Positions 1 through 14,000 are shown, counted from the first letter of the stretch. The stretch: 64,000 bases of DNA from Euptelea pleiosperma (GCA_035048495.1 CM068552.1:23934154-23998153), one strand, 5' to 3'. The notes: generated from the sequence alone by a model not told the origin. Translations and numbers: made by a program.

Positions 1-3000
1 TTTGAAAGACAAACAGTACTGCAGTGGAACGTGACTTTTAGAAAACTCAAATTCAGCAAAAAATTTCACAGATCAACAACAGAATTATCCAAAGTTTAGA
101 CTATCTAGAGATCCAAGAAGAACAATTGTGGAGACCTAACCAGTAAGCTTTTGAGCTTTTCTTTATTTCTGAGGATTATAAACTAATTCCGAGTCACAGG
201 ATGACTCATCATTCTTCAAGTCCCAATTACTTCATCGTAAGATCTTATTAATCCTTGCTTTGGTCATAGAACTTGGAGCGAAGTCAAAGTCGAATTATTA
301 CAAAAAGAATATTTTTTATATCCATCCAAGACATCACAGATGAAAGTGCAAACCTTAGAAAATGATGTAGGCCATCTTTCTAACCAAATAGACCTTTTTA
401 GCTTACCTAACATCTACAATGTTAGAAATCCTATTTGAGCCTTATGATGAAAATATTTTCTTGTTAACCCATCAATCAAAAATCCAATCCCCAAAATGAG
501 CACAACTCAAACACCTACTTTTGAGAGGGATAAAAGAGTTATTGGTATGATCACACGATGAAAAAAAGATAAATCAAGAAAAGAAAAGAAAAACAAATGG
601 ATCAAGCTGAAAGGAAACACGAGCAGAAAAAGAAAGAAAGAAAGAAAAGAAAGAAAGAAAAAGAAATGGAAAAGAAGGCTGATAGAACAATATCAAAAAG
701 TCAAAAAAGTTGAAAAAAAGAAAAAAAATGAAAGTCAAGGAAATGTGTCACCACCATCGAGAAAAATTGCAAAGAATAGTGAGATATCCTCTCAGAATTG
801 TTGAACCTCAAATGTCCTTATTTTCTAAAACTGTCTTAAGCCTCAATACAACCTAAGCAAGTCCTATTTAATTCTAGGTTAGCACCATCACAGAATATGA
901 AGAATGGAGAAAAGAGAAACTATAGAGTTTGATCCGATGCTCCTAAGTGACATGACATTCCAATCATGAGATCTTCAAAAATCCTCTAAAAATGTTCTTC
1001 CTTCAATAAAAATATATGCGGGATGTTTGCCTTTTATATCAATATATCTCCTCACATATAACTTGAGAGAAGAGAACAAAACCATTTCTAAATGATTTAC
1101 TTCTGAGTGGTATACCAGTGAGAATTGATGTCAAGGCATATAGTTTCTAAAGTGATCGGAGTGTCTTTGCTGCCAGATAAGGATGATGTTGAATATACAC
1201 ACATGCCGAGTCTTAGTAATCTTTGGTCCAAACGTCCATTTGTAGACGGATTACATTTTACTAACTAAGCTCTAAATTGTAAATGATTTCTGACATCCTT
1301 GAAATAATCTGACAAAACGGAGCTTTCCTGAATAATGCAAATAAGTTTCCAGCATGTGTCAAGCCCTTCTGAGCTCACTTATCTCTCACTAATTGTCAAG
1401 GATTGGCAATATGCTGGTTGGAGGTTGTGATATTCACTCAAAAATACTTATTTTAAGCCACTATCCTTTTTGCGGTATCACATTCTCCTACTGAAAACTT
1501 TTCTTTTCGTCAACTTTTCAACGTAAGAGTTTTTTCCATTGCGTAGAACACATTCTTTAGACGAAATTGACTATTCGCATGAATTAAACACATTTCGAGA
1601 AGTCAAGATGTAAAGTTGTTTTGATTAAGTCTTATTAAGTACTTTTTCTATCGTAGCGACACCAATCGGACGATTTTGATAGAATGCGAGCCCATAACTG
1701 ATTGCCAGAGTCTAGGACCAAAGCTCAAGAGCCAACAGGCTAAGGATAAGAAGATACATGCCAAATGCTGGGAGAGCCAGAAAGTTGGAAAAGCTTGAGA
1801 GAAGATCAAGAGAGAATGAGAGCCAAGCGCCCCGAGAAGAGACTAAGAAGATTAAAGCTTAATCAACTAACACGAGACAAAGGCTTGCTTAGTTGGAAAA
1901 GCTTGCAGAAGACCAAGTCAAAGACCAGGGTTCAAGACCCTCTGCTTGCATTTTTCTCCTAATTATCTTATTTTCTCTCTTCTCTCACCATCATTCTATC
2001 CTACGGCCAGTATTATCAAATACTTTGATCAATTATCACTTTCCATTCCCTCCATCTAGAATCCTTAGACAATCATCACCACCAATTATCACTCTCCATT
2101 CCCTCCATCTAGAATCCTTAGCCAATCATCACCACCCATCGCTCACCAACATCTTTACCACTCGCTCATCTATCCGATCAACCACTAAATTTTCATCATC
2201 ACATCCATTCATCATGCGATCACCACACGATCTACAAGATAAACAATTGTCCAAGAGAATGTGATTTTAGCATGCATGGGTGGTGTATCCATCAAGGGCC
2301 CACCAAAATGGATGGTCTAGATCACAAATACATTAAAAATGTTGATTTTTCAAAATATAAAGATTTTCTTTCGGATTTAAAAAGATTTTGGAAAGATATA
2401 ATTGATTTTGATTTTTAAAAGAAATTTTGTTTAATAAAAAGAATGTTTACTTTTACATAAGAGAGTTGACATGTGGTTTTGGAAATTCACAAACTTGAAA
2501 CATGTTAAAAATATTTTCTTTACAAGAAAAGTCCAAAACTTTGAAGAAAAAAAATTTCTTACAAAAAAGAAATTTTGTCTCTAAAGAAACTTTTCAAAAA
2601 GTAATAAAAGGTAATCTTAAAATTACAAAGATAATTTTTTGAATAAAAATATTTCTAAAAATAGATGGATGGGCATTAACCCACGAATGGCACTCTCTCC
2701 CTATAAAAGACCACTCATGGCTCATTCTCCTGAGGTTCCCCTCTCTAATTCCCATCTCTTTCTTACTTTCTCCCCTAGCACAAAAGAAAAAAAAAAGATA
2801 AAATAAAAATAAAAAATCGGCGTCTCTGCCTTCCCTACTCCATCGAATGGCTCCATCATCTTCTTCTCAATACAGGTTCAAAAGGAATGGTTTGCTCTCC
2901 TCTTCCCCTTCTCTATCTCTTTCTCTTTCTAATCTCTTCTTTTATTGCTTTCTAGTTAAGTTTTTATTTACTTTATTTGTTTAAGCATTTTTAATTCAAG

Positions 3001-3181
3001 CATTGTAAGTTACAGCTTTTTTTAATAACTGAAGTTTACTTTGGCATTTTATTTTCTGTTATTACATATTTATTTTCTTTTATTAATGTTGTAGGTAATT
3101 CTTCTCCTATAAAAAAAATATTTTAAAAATTATTTTCCACCATTCTCATATTTCCACTTTTCCTTGCTTGCTTCTTTAATG
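1..3181. other. Repeat-derived sequence without a supported gene
   Basis: No open gene. At 335-410 the + strand reads a short coiled-coil-like piece (KVQTLENDVGHLSNQ) that recalls gypsy gag, but it is too short to assign. A purine-rich AAAG/GAAA tract runs 545-740. A 54-bp tandem duplication built on TTCCATTCCCTCCATCTAGA lies at about 2032-2140. A TATAAAAG box at 2702 followed by a CT-rich tract looks like an LTR promoter, but no LTR ends were found. The open frames at 1765-2264 are not convincing. Confidence 0.4.
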
Positions 3182-3640
3182 TTACTTCTCTAACCCGAGT
3201 GCGGATTCGACATCTAACATGCCACTGTACAAGTTTTCATTTTTATAGATTTTTAAGTGAACCGGATCATAAAAAAATGTGTTGAGCCAAGGCTTTTCGT
3301 CCAACGACCAAAAAAACCTTGTTTCATGCTCTCCCACATTTTTCAGGTAGGTCAATGCATTGTCAGTTTTCGGAAGTGACGACTTGATATTATTCGTCAC
3401 AGTCATGCTCATCAAGTTAAGTCTGTTCGATCACTCCCACTGTTTCATTGTGGTTTTGTCTTCTACAGTACTTGTAATAGTCAGTGCTACAGGCTTTTCA
3501 ATCTGAAGAGCCAAGTCTAGATTTAGAACACCTAAGGTGAATTGGACCTGCTCATTCCAATTCGAAAAGTTTGATCTGTCAAGGATCAAAACAGACGAAG
3601 CATGTGCATGAAGCGAAGCAGGAACATGTTCTAAAATAGG
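3182..3640 (-). pseudogene. Copia-type gag (UBN2-like) fragment
   Basis: On the - strand the frame reads VLILDRSNFSNWNEQVQFTL, then LDLALQIEKP, then, after an in-frame TGA near 3432, MSMTVTNNIKSSLPKTDNAL. This is the order and wording of the gag N-terminal domain of plant copia elements (LDGTNFxxWKEQV ... NIKSxLPKT). Downstream pol is not recognisable. It probably belongs to the - strand LTR and primer-binding site at 5015-5534. Confidence 0.75.
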
Positions 3641-5014
3641 ATTAAAAACTCACTAATCAAATTACAAACATTCATTTCATATTTATTCTGATGATGAACA
3701 AGTAGTACTATCACCACCTCTTCCTTTGGGTCGATGTTGTAATATACAAATGTTCAATCACATGATATGCCAATCACCAAATAAAACTAATTGATAACGA
3801 CATTCGCAATCCAGTAGGCTTGTTGCCTTTGGACATTCAAAGCCAGTCCAAATTAAGGATGTATATCAATTATTCTATTCCAATTTTTGATTATTTAATC
3901 ATCCATTCACCTTTGGGTAAATCTATGACTTTCTAAAAAAAATTTGCTATTTCAACATCATTTATCTAATACATTGACATTTGTATTAAAAATAGATTAT
4001 ACATTCAAATATACATAAAAAATTTCTAGTTGGGCTACTTTAGTAACTACCAAACTAATCCACTTTATGTATGTCGATCTGAATTAATGATAGTCGACAA
4101 TCATGATTTAAACATAATAATTATAAGCGGATATTCACATTAGTTGATTAACATACATAAGATAGAAAATAAAATAAAGACATTCATGATGATTTGATTG
4201 ATCCAAATAATACTAAAATAATCCCAAAGCGTGGGGCTCGAGAAGAAGAAAACGAGCCTTTGTGGGTCAAAAATGGCCTTAAATGAGTCTGGAATGGCCA
4301 AAACAAGTTTGGCTCTATATGGGCCCATTTAAGTCCGAATTGGGTCTTGGGCTTATTATTGACATATTGGCCCATATCAAAACGGGCTCTAAAAGTACAT
4401 GAAGGGCCCATTGGATTTGGGCCATGATATGCTCAATCACAGTCCCAAAACAATATATATAATATAAATTTATATACTATGTTTTGGTGGGGCAGGGGGG
4501 GTGCACCAAACTACATGTCCCTTAAACCACCAAATCATAACCCAAATAACCCCCTCCACGTACAAGCAGATCTGGAAAAAATTTCTTTCCAATAACACAA
4601 AACATCCCAACTTTGAATAACGGTCCCACAGTCCAACAACCTCCGTTTGTCGAGACACCAACACCAATGGAGTCACCTCATGGCCTACAATGGACTAGTA
4701 GTAGCCCCAACAATTGGTGACAATCTGATGACTGAAAAACGGTGTCCAAAGTTGTGGAAAAACCATACTTTTCTATCAAGAAATCAGCAAACTAGATTTG
4801 CATGGGGCCAACTTTGATCGATGGCCCCACACTCCCATGACCTTTGTTTGCCTGGACACCAACACCAATGGAGTTACCTCATGGCCGACAATGGACTGGA
4901 AGCAACTCCGGTGACCGGTGACTGGAAAACAGTGGCCAAAGAAGAGACAAAAATCATGTTTTGCAACTTTCAAACATGATTTTGAGACCCAAAAATCATG
5001 AAAATCTGAACCTT
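3641..5014 (-). other. Untranslated leader of the decayed copia element
   Basis: Lies between the primer-binding site and the gag fragment on the - strand. It contains two diverged copies of a roughly 105-bp segment (about 4617-4723 and 4818-4922) sharing GACACCAACACCAATGGAGT. Open frames here are short and lack domains. Confidence 0.5.
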
Positions 5015-5534
5015 GCTTTGATACCACATGTTGTATTCTCTATCTCGATGATGTCTATTGTCGATTAAACATCGAGCTATGACTTAGGATCGTGATTACC
5101 ATGATTTTCGAGGTTCTCAAATAATGAAAAGAAAGGAAGATGAACTGTGTACCTTTCTCCATTGGTGCAATAACTTTGCTTGGCGTTTGAACCATTGTTG
5201 TTCAACCACTTGTAAACGATGATGAAGTTCTAGGGAGGACTCAGTTCTTCTCTCTTTAATCTCTTTCCAAGCATGATAAAAAACCTTAGTTTATGGGAAT
5301 GGTTCATGTTTCTTATATAGATAAAGAGATGGAACCTAGAATCCAAAGTATAGTATGATTGGGATTCTAGGCCATCAAGAATTCTACTTATATAGAAAGT
5401 ATTTCACATTGCTAATTGTGGTGGTTTATGATTAGAAAACTCTTAATATAGAATCCAAGCCTTTTAGGAAACCAAAACCAATGGGTCACATGATGGGCTT
5501 CTTATGGCCACGGATGGGCCACAGAATGTTAACA
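5015..5534 (-). repeat. Copia LTR with primer-binding site
   Basis: On the - strand, TGGTATCAAAGC (5026-5015) matches the usual plant primer-binding site for initiator tRNA-Met. Two bases before it ends a candidate LTR, 5534-5029, which starts TGTTAACA and ends ACAACA, giving TGTT/AACA terminal repeats. A TATATAAG box at about 5320 fits an LTR promoter. The partner LTR is not in the window, so no target-site duplication can be checked. Confidence 0.65.
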
Positions 5535-5699
5535 GAACATTCCAAGCTTTAAACACTACAAGATTGAAACTTAACGCAAGCACATGAAGAATCACTACCC
5601 CAAACCCTTTGTACCGTCTAAATGATGAGAATGGTTACAACTACATACAAGGGAGGGGGACGGCTACAACTTAAATAGAAGAGTCCTTCACTTCTACCC

Positions 5700-7181
5700 A
5701 TTGTGGAAGGAAGATACAAAGTGGTGTATATCACATTCTTTTAAAGTTGAGTAGTATGGGTACCATATTTTTCAAATAAAATAAATACTGACACATGGAG
5801 AACTAATGATTGACAAGTGGCACTTCGAGTTGTGTGTTAGATCAGATAAAACCCGAACATCAGCATTCATCTGTTAGCAGATAGATACTGACAACTGGCA
5901 AACGAACGATAGATAAAATCGAATTTCCCAGCTAGTAATAGAGGAACCAGTGAAGATCAGCTTCATCATCTACTTGTCGGCAGATGGGTATATAAACCTT
6001 CCCAACAAGTAACAACGAAAACATGGAAGGCCAGCTTCATCATCTACTTGTTGTTAGATAGGTAGGCAAAGTTTCCAGGCATTGACTTGTTAGCATACGG
6101 CCATACAAACCTTTCTGACGAGTAACAGAGGAAACATGGAAGGCTAGCTTCATCGGCTACTTGTTAGTAGACGGTTAGGCAAAGCCTCCCGGTATTGACT
6201 TATCGGCATACGGGCATACAAACCTTCCTTGCAAGTAACAGATGAACCAAAGAAAACCAGCTTCATCATCTACTTGTTGGCAAATGGGTAGGCAAAGCTA
6301 CCCGACATTGACTTGTCGACATACGAGCATACAAACCTTCCCAACAAGTTACAGAGAAAACATGTAAGGCTAGCTTCATCATCTACTTGTCGGCATACAT
6401 GCATACAAACATTTCCGACAAGTAACAGAGGTAAGATGGAAGGCTAGCTTTATCATCTACTTATCGGCAGACGAGTAGATAAAGCTTCCCGGCATTGACT
6501 TGTCAACATACGGGCATACAAACCCTCTCGACAAGTAACAGAGGAAACGTGAAAGACCAGCTTCATCATCTACTTGTTAATAGCCGGTTAGGAAAAGCCT
6601 CACTGCATTGACTTCTCGGTATGATATTACGTACCACATAAACATGACGCCTAGCAGGAGATCTAGCCATTGATTAAAACCTTCATTATCCTCTAAACAA
6701 ATCTCCGCCGTATCCAAGCAGTTGAGATCTACAATGGGGGGAGAGATCCAAGATCTATCTGAAAGGAAAAATGGTGTCAAACAGGATTTACCAACAAATT
6801 CAACCAATGAGAAGCGAGATAGAGGAGCAGAATATATATATGTGGGCAAGGACAGAAAGAAAAGGGGATCGATGATCTGAGATTGTACTCATCTTCTATC
6901 GATCTACCTAATAAAATAAGGTCTTGACTTGAGAGTTTTTCCTTTTCCTTCACTCAAGTGATCTATTTGTCGATCTTTCAAACGCAAAATGACTAGATCG
7001 TCAGAGTATTTTTGGTAGGTACACCACCACCATCATTGAAGAAGTCTATCTATCATCTGCAAAAAAAAGGAAGATCAAATCAGAAGCTCAAGATTCAATC
7101 AAATCACCAAATCTACATCGAGATTAGAGTCAGACGTTTCCTCAAAGATTGTGTGGGATTGATCCAATATTTTTCCCCACA
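5700..7181 (+). repeat. Probable gypsy (Tat-like) 5' LTR
   Basis: The right end CCCCACA at 7175-7181 is followed at once by TTTTTCGGCGTCGTCTGTAG, a decayed form of the primer-binding region TTTTGGCGCCGTCTGTGG typical of plant Tat-lineage gypsy elements. A TATATATA box lies near 6833. The left end was not located; 5700 is approximate. The LTR includes the repeat array at 5950-6600. Confidence 0.55.
5950..6600. repeat. Tandem array with 74- and 113-bp units
   Basis: The marker CTTCATCATCTACTTGT (or close variants) occurs at 5961, 6034, 6148, 6261, 6373, 6448 and 6561, so spacings are 73, 114, 113, 112, 75 and 113 bp. Long units contain an extra segment of about 39 bp (GGCATTGACTTGT type). The array lies in the upstream part of the presumed gypsy LTR. 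Confidence 0.85.
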
Positions 7182-9730
7182 TTTTTCGGCGTCGTCTGTA
7201 GGAAGCAATGGTTTGCTTCTTACATCAAAGAGGAACTGACCAACGAAGAAGATATGGTAAATATTAGGCGCAAGAATCTCCAAAGTGACAGGGTCTGAGA
7301 TCTTCCTAATGATTTCAGAGATACTTTAACGGAAAAGAGAAGGGTCAAAGAATGTGAAACTCAACAACAAATGATCATTCAGCTGTAGGAGGAGAACTGA
7401 TGACTAAAATGCCGTTTAGAAAAATAGTCTGCCGAAGATCATGTCTAAGAGAATGTTAGCGAAAATCGAAAAAGGAGTGCTTAATGATTCTAATTCAGTG
7501 GAATCAGATATTAGGAATCTGAGGTATAAACGCAGGGATTCATTCATCTCGAAAGTCGTTAAACAACCTCGTACTAAGTCATTTTATCAGAGAAGCTCGA
7601 ACAATTTCAACCAAGGACAAGAAGGCAGATCACTGATCTAGTTGTAAAATTACTGGGAAAGAAGGAAACTCTAGCAGACAAAATGATGGCCATAGACACA
7701 CGAGTCCTCACAAGAATGTGCATCGTTTCAGAAAAACGATGGCAATATGGGAATTTGACGATGGGCTATTATGTCGGATGTTCCCGTCTACACTTAGTGA
7801 CGATGCTAGTGTCTGTTTAACTAGTTACCTCCCCGTTCTAAACCAAAATTTACTGAACTGAGCACTTGATTCGTCATTCAATATTCATGCAACAGATTGG
7901 ATCAAAATGATGTTGACGTGTTGTTCAATCTACGCAGCGGACAGAAAGACAATCTTAAGAGATTTCATCAAAAGATTTTGAGCGACGATGTCCACCATGG
8001 AAGATTGTGACGAAACATGCAGTCACAACATTCTGAAAAGCTCTTCTAGTCACTTCAGGATTTTCAGGCCATTAACCAAAAATATGCTAGTCAATATGGA
8101 GGCTCCATTCAAGAGAGTCGAGAAATATTCAAAACTCGAGGAGGCATAATACAACACAACCATAGAGTAGATGTAACTGTCCACGATGTGAAAAAATCAA
8201 CAGATGATGGCGGATCACAAATAGGGAAGCGAAAATCAATGCAGGACATCGAGTCAGAATAATATCCTCGGCGAGAGAAGATGATTTTTACCCCACTAAC
8301 CGTATCTCACGGTCAGCTCTTTGTTCAGATAAAGGATGAGAGATATCTTCAGTGGCCAAAACAGATGAAACCCGACGTCAAGGAGGGAGAGATCAATCAA
8401 AATATTGTTCCTCTCACCAAGAAGTAGGCACATTATAGATAAAGGCTAGGCTCTTACGAGTTGGAGGATCTGATCAATCAAGGCTATCTGCAACAATATA
8501 TTGCTTGCACAGACGGTGGAGCAACAAAGGAGGACAAAATCCCACCAAATAATAATCGTGCTCCACATCAAGAACGTGGAATGATCATCAATGTCATCAT
8601 GGTGGAGGCCGTTAGATTTCTCAGGGTGAGACCGAGAAGCAAGAGAGAATCAAAATACGGAAGATCAACCATATGAAGGAAGTCTTACATCTATCTACTG
8701 GTTCAAAGTTCACAGATTCAGTAGATATGAACAGTTCGGAAGTTGAGATTTTCTTTTCTGACAAGGATTTAGAAGGTGTAGATCATTCCCATGCAGATGT
8801 GCTCATGGAAATTATGGCGTACGCTGAATCTTAGTAGATTCCGATAGCTCGACTGAGATATCTTGTTCGCTAAAGCTTACAAGAAGATGGGGCCCCAATT
8901 GTTAGATCTCGAGAGAACATATGCTCCATTGATCAGATTTAACGATCAACAGTATATTCTCTTAGGTTAAGACTGGACTGATGACATCTATGATAGAGTT
9001 CATGGTCGTCGGCACCCCATTGCCATACAACGCAATATTAGGATGGGGATGGATACATGAAATTAAAGCGATCCCCTCGACATATCTTCAACTGCTTTGT
9101 TTCCTGACTGGCCATGGGATTATGAATCTCAAAGGAGATCAAGCCATTTCCAAAAGATGCTATGCAACTGCCATCAGGCCAAAGAGTTGTATTGGTCTTG
9201 AAAACAATTCTCGGGAGGATGGTCATACAACAATTGTTGCTGACACATAGCAACCAGAGTACCTCCAAGAAGATGAAGAGCAGACGTCGCCTAGTTGAGA
9301 GGTCCCCACAGTAGAACCAACAGAAGAAATTAACTTAGGGAAGGAAGAAGAATTGAGAACAACCTTTATCAGATCAAAATTGACTACAACAAAAAGAGAA
9401 GATCTTGTCAAATTCCTTAGATCAAACAAAGATATATTTGCATGGTCATTTAGCGATATGCCAGGTATTCCTTCAGACATTTCTTGTCACAAGTTGAAAG
9501 TAGATAGAAAATATTCACTTGTAAAACAAAAGCTGCAAAGAATTGCTCTCGAGAAACAAAGAATCATCTAGCATGAAATCGATAAATTACTGGTGGCAGG
9601 GTTTATTCGAGAAGTAAGTGATACCTAGTGGTTAACAAACATAGTTGCACTACCAAGAAGAATGTGAAAGTGAGAGTTTGTATTGACTTCACTCATCTCA
9701 ACAAAGCTTATCCTAAACTTTAATGTGTTA
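7182..9730 (+). pseudogene. Ty3/gypsy (Tat-like) gag-pol remnant, truncated inside RT
   Basis: Gag pieces lie at about 7440-8650 (for example LLCRMFPSTLSDDA near 7770). The end of the protease/linker region is clear at 8981-9250 (MVVGTPLPYNAILGWGWIHE, then GIMNLKGDQ). The RT lead-in follows at 9353-9571 (SNKDIFAWSFSDMPGIP) and the first RT motif near 9670 (VRVCIDFTHLNKAYPK). After about 9725 homology stops and no 3' LTR was seen. Stops and frame changes are frequent; the copy is old. Confidence 0.8.
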
Positions 9731-10891
9731 GGTTTCCACAGCCTTATGAATCGCCCATTTTCGATTTGTAACAAATCAGCTATAATTTTTAAAGTCAGGC
9801 TATTCTAGTTTTTTATGTGCAGAAATTCGAACTTGATCTTTGCTTAAATCCTTATTTTTGGCAACAATGATCCTATTAATTAAAGATTGACTAAAATTGA
9901 CCTAGGGTTGACTTTTACAAATAATACATGTATTGTTCATTCATTTAAATTGAATTTGGTTGATGAGTTAGATATGTTTGACCCACTCATGCCTTGACCT
10001 TGGGTTGAGCTACAAATAATGGTTCAATGACCCATGGATAGCGGGTCAGGTTTCGAATCCCAACTTTGGGCGTGACAGCAACCACCGATGATGCATGGTG
10101 GCAGGATTTTAACCGGTGAGTTTGGGGTCTGATTTTGAGCCTCTAGCTGATTGGTCATGTTGGGAGAGCTTTGGTTAAAGATAGGGAATATTGATTTTCC
10201 AATGTGGTTTTGTCGAGTCTGAAGAAGGTTTTATGCGTATGGTATTGGAAATTAGTGGTTTTTGAGTAAAACTTGTCATAGCACTGTCACAGATGCTTTT
10301 GTCACAACGCAAAATACGAGACACGTGGCACACTCTTAGTGGATGATGAGCGAATGGATGTTTGGTCAGTCCCTCGGTGGACATCTAAACCAAAAATCAG
10401 CCTGATTAGTGATTTCTAAGCGATTCAATTGAAGTTATTTTCATTGGTTTATTTTAACGGTAGGAATTTGAGCATTATTGAGCGTTATTTGGGTGCCATG
10501 ATCCAAAGGTTCTAAATTAGGCTGATCAGAGGGGAAAGAAAGAGAATAAGAGGGTAGAATTGTAATTTTAAAATAATAGTTTTTACTTGCCATGTGGACG
10601 ATCCAATGGTCCAGAATTTAACGGCACAATTCTTTCGTACGACTTAGTTTAAAATAGCAATGGGCGGCAAGTAGTCGTTCAAGTTCGAACTTGGGTCTTA
10701 TGGCTTCTCAGTTCTCACTCGAACGGTAGATGCCATTTTTCTTTACGAATCAGCAAAATCCCCTCCAAAGAAAACCAGCAAAATCAGCTCAGTTGGGAAC
10801 TCCTCATGGAACAAACTCTAGATTTCCCCATCTGAATCCTTTTCCACTTTGTTTCCTCTTCAGGGGTCCGAAATGCCGTTGAGATCTGACC
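9731..10891. other. Upstream region of MPS1
   Basis: No coding signal. The piece GGGCGTGACA near 10065 resembles the end of chromovirus LTRs, but no matching start was found. The last 150 bp before the ATG at 10892 presumably holds promoter and 5' UTR; no TATA box or other site is evident. Confidence 0.4.
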
Positions 10892-11033
10892 ATGGAGAGG
10901 GAGGCTAACCTTCCGGCCCCACCTTTATCAACCAAGGACGAGGCACACTCCTCTCGCCCCTTCACCTCTTCGTCTTCACCTCCGGATTTCCTCCGGCATG
11001 TTCAAGCCGCTTTCAAGCGTCACAGACCTCTCG
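10892..11033 (+). CDS. MPS1: MPS1 exon 1
   Basis: Codes for 47 residues plus one base, beginning MEREANLP and containing [16 protein letters not shown], a block I recognise from plant MPS1 N-termini. The donor GTAACT follows directly (phase 1). The start is set by this conserved block and by the short upstream ORF that overlaps the ATG in another frame. Confidence 0.85.
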
Positions 11034-14000
11034 GTAACTCTCTTTCTCTCTAGGGTTTGTATTTTTTTTCTTTCATAGATTTGGGGTTTGCCAAATTAGG
11101 TTTTTTTTTGCAAAATATAATCTCAAAATTAGGGTTTTCTCTTTCTCGTTCTGTTTGCTACGGGAAATTTCCAGGTACAATGCAGCCCAGTCGTATTCAG
11201 CCAAGACGTATTTTGGTTCCCCGAAGAGAACCATCCGAAACCTCTGCTTTTGATGATGACACCGAGAAATCACAAGATGTGGTGTCAAGACCGGATAACA
11301 CCGCACAAGAGTTGATTGAGCAGAGGAAGAGCGACGTAATTGTTTCTGAAGTTCCAGACGATTCGTCAATTTCTCCGCCTTCCATTATTGAGACTATAAC
11401 AAAAACCTACGACAATAACATGACCGCCTTTGGTGTGCAGAGAGATGAAACTAATCCTAGACATGATCGTGAAGACAATGATGTAATTTTGTCATCACAT
11501 GTTGCACCTCAACACATCTCAGCCATCGATGGTCAGAAGAAGGTTCAGTTTTCTTTGGGAGGAAACTCGAATTCCCAAAGTAAGTAGCTGTTCTGGCATT
11601 ACTAAAAGAAATATTTCGGTAAGCAGCTTTGGCTGCGATATATTTTTCCATCTCTTTCTATTGTTCTGTTTATGCAGGGGCCGATGAACGAATGGCCACT
11701 AGTATGGACAATTTGTCGTCTCATATGAGTTCTCTTGCATTGACAGAGATGGAATGGGATGTGAGCAGTCAGGTTGACATTGCAACTGTTAATGATCACT
11801 ATCTGAAGCAGCGGGACTTTCAGCACGTAGAAATGTCTGACATCAGTTTGAGGTCAGATGGTGGGATATCTTCCTTGATGGCGAAGAGAAGTATGCTGGT
11901 GCAGGATCAGCAGCACCAATTCATGGAGTTTCTTGGGAAGGACGGAAGCCATCCCATGACTCAATCTTTGGTTGCGGGTTCATCATGTGCGACTACAACG
12001 TCAGTCCATTCAAGATCTGCTCCCATGCTGAATTCTACGACCTATAGCTCTCGTTCATGTCAATATAGTGGTTCTCACATGGAAACAGAACCTTTGGAAG
12101 AGATTAATGTGAACCGTGGTCTTATAACTCAAGGAGATATAGTGCAGCCATCGTGTCCCACATTCCACAGTGCCAGTGGAATATTAGCTGACCAGACAGC
12201 CGCTCCAACCCAAGTGTCTGGATCTGTTCTAGAGACACCAATGGAAGTTAGAGATCACCTGTCAGTGGGGCAAGAAGGCTGCGCATTGAAGGAGAGTGAT
12301 GGGTTGGGAGATGGATTTGCCGACCATGCTAAGGGTCTGGGTCATTTTGAAGAAAAGTCAACTGAAGCAAAAGGGTTTCCAGCTGATGTTACCGACGTAC
12401 AATCTCAGGCTCCTCTGAGGAAAAAATCATCCTCAAATGTGAAACTGGAGCCTTCTAAAACTGATAAACCAGAAAAGGTTGTAAGTGGCAAAGGAGCATC
12501 AGCACCTCGTAAGAAAAGTTTTGATCAAGATTTATTCTTTAAAGTTAACCGAAAGCTCTACCAAAAGCTTGGGAAGATAGGCAGTGGAGGAAGCAGTGAG
12601 GTTCACAAGGTCATATCATCAGACTGTACTATCTATGCTCTTAAAAAGATCAAGCTTAAAGGTCGTGATTACTCTACTGCTTTTGGGTTTTGTCAGGAGA
12701 TTGAGTACTTAAACAAGCTGAAGGGTAAGAACAACATTATACAACTGATTGACTACGAGGTACAAACACTACTAACCTAAAACTGCATTTTTATAATGTG
12801 AACACTTTTATTTTCTGTTACAATAATTAAATTGGTCGCATATTTTGTTGCTTTTTTACTTTACATTTTTTCTAATATGGACATTGAACCAAAATGCTAG
12901 TAGAACTTTAACAGAAATAAAAGTCTTGTTTCAAATTTCAATAAACAATGCTCATTTTGAGCCTAAGACATCTGTCAAAGCCCAAGCTTACAAAATAAAC
13001 CTGCATTAAGGGATAAAGTGAATTATCTGTTTTATAAATGAAGAAAAACTTTAGTGATGAAGCTTTTCAATTTGTCACATGCTAATTACACAATGAAGAA
13101 CGCAAATTTAGGAGATGTGTGTTTTAATGGACTCTATGAAAATATGAATGGGGAAGTGACCCTTAAAATTGGTTAACAAATTTTAAAAATGGACTATTTA
13201 AAATTATTTGCCTATAATATACTCAGATCCCAATCACTTAATAACCATACAAAGCTTATAAGAGACATGCATTCAACCACACAAGCAAGATAAGCAATAT
13301 GTGAATAATAAAGACCACAATCACGCAACACAAGGATCCACTAGATCATTCGGGTATCAACCCGAACACAATGCCGATTGAGAATCCACTCAATCTAACG
13401 GGAATCCTCCCATGAGTATAATTGAGAATCCTCTCAATCTAAAATCTCTCTTAAATGATAGATTTACAACAAGAATGAAGAGAAGTGAGGTTTGCCATGG
13501 AGGTCCGGGTGGAAGCAAAGAGATTTGCCATTTGCGAGGTGCGGCGTTGGAATCATTTGGTACTGTGCTTAAGGGAATTAAATTGGAGGAGGACTGTGGA
13601 GATGATTATGCCGACGGAGGTGTTGGAATGGAGTAGTTGAGTTTTCTCAGATGTACATTCGACATCTAAGGAGGTCTTCCGGAGGAAGTTCACTTTCTAG
13701 GGGAGCATGTATGTGGCAGATGTGAAGACTAATGCTCAAGGGAGGTTCCTGCGACCTATGGAGTTCTTTGCCAACAAACGTAACGTATTGTTGTTCATCC
13801 CGGAGGGCATTCAAAGCAAGGGTTCGGGGTCAATTGCTACTTTGATCGGTGCATATCTGAGGAAAAAGCATTCTCTGAAGTCTGCGATGCTTGAATTGGT
13901 GACACCATCTTTCTGTCTGCGGGTGTTAGGGGAGGTTGTTACAGTGAACGGAGATATGAAGATTGTCTCAAAATACTCCGGATCAAAGGTTGGGTTTTTT

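Noticed and set aside
1765..2264. Two overlapping + strand open frames
   Set aside because: The sequence is a CT-rich tract with a 54-bp tandem duplication; the translations are biased and have no domain.
5950..6600. CRISPR-like array
   Set aside because: Repeats are degenerate, spacers are homologous to each other, and this is plant LTR sequence.
10056..10075. GGGCGTGACA as the end of a chromovirus LTR upstream of MPS1
   Set aside because: No LTR start, primer-binding site or duplication could be found around it; ten bases are too few.
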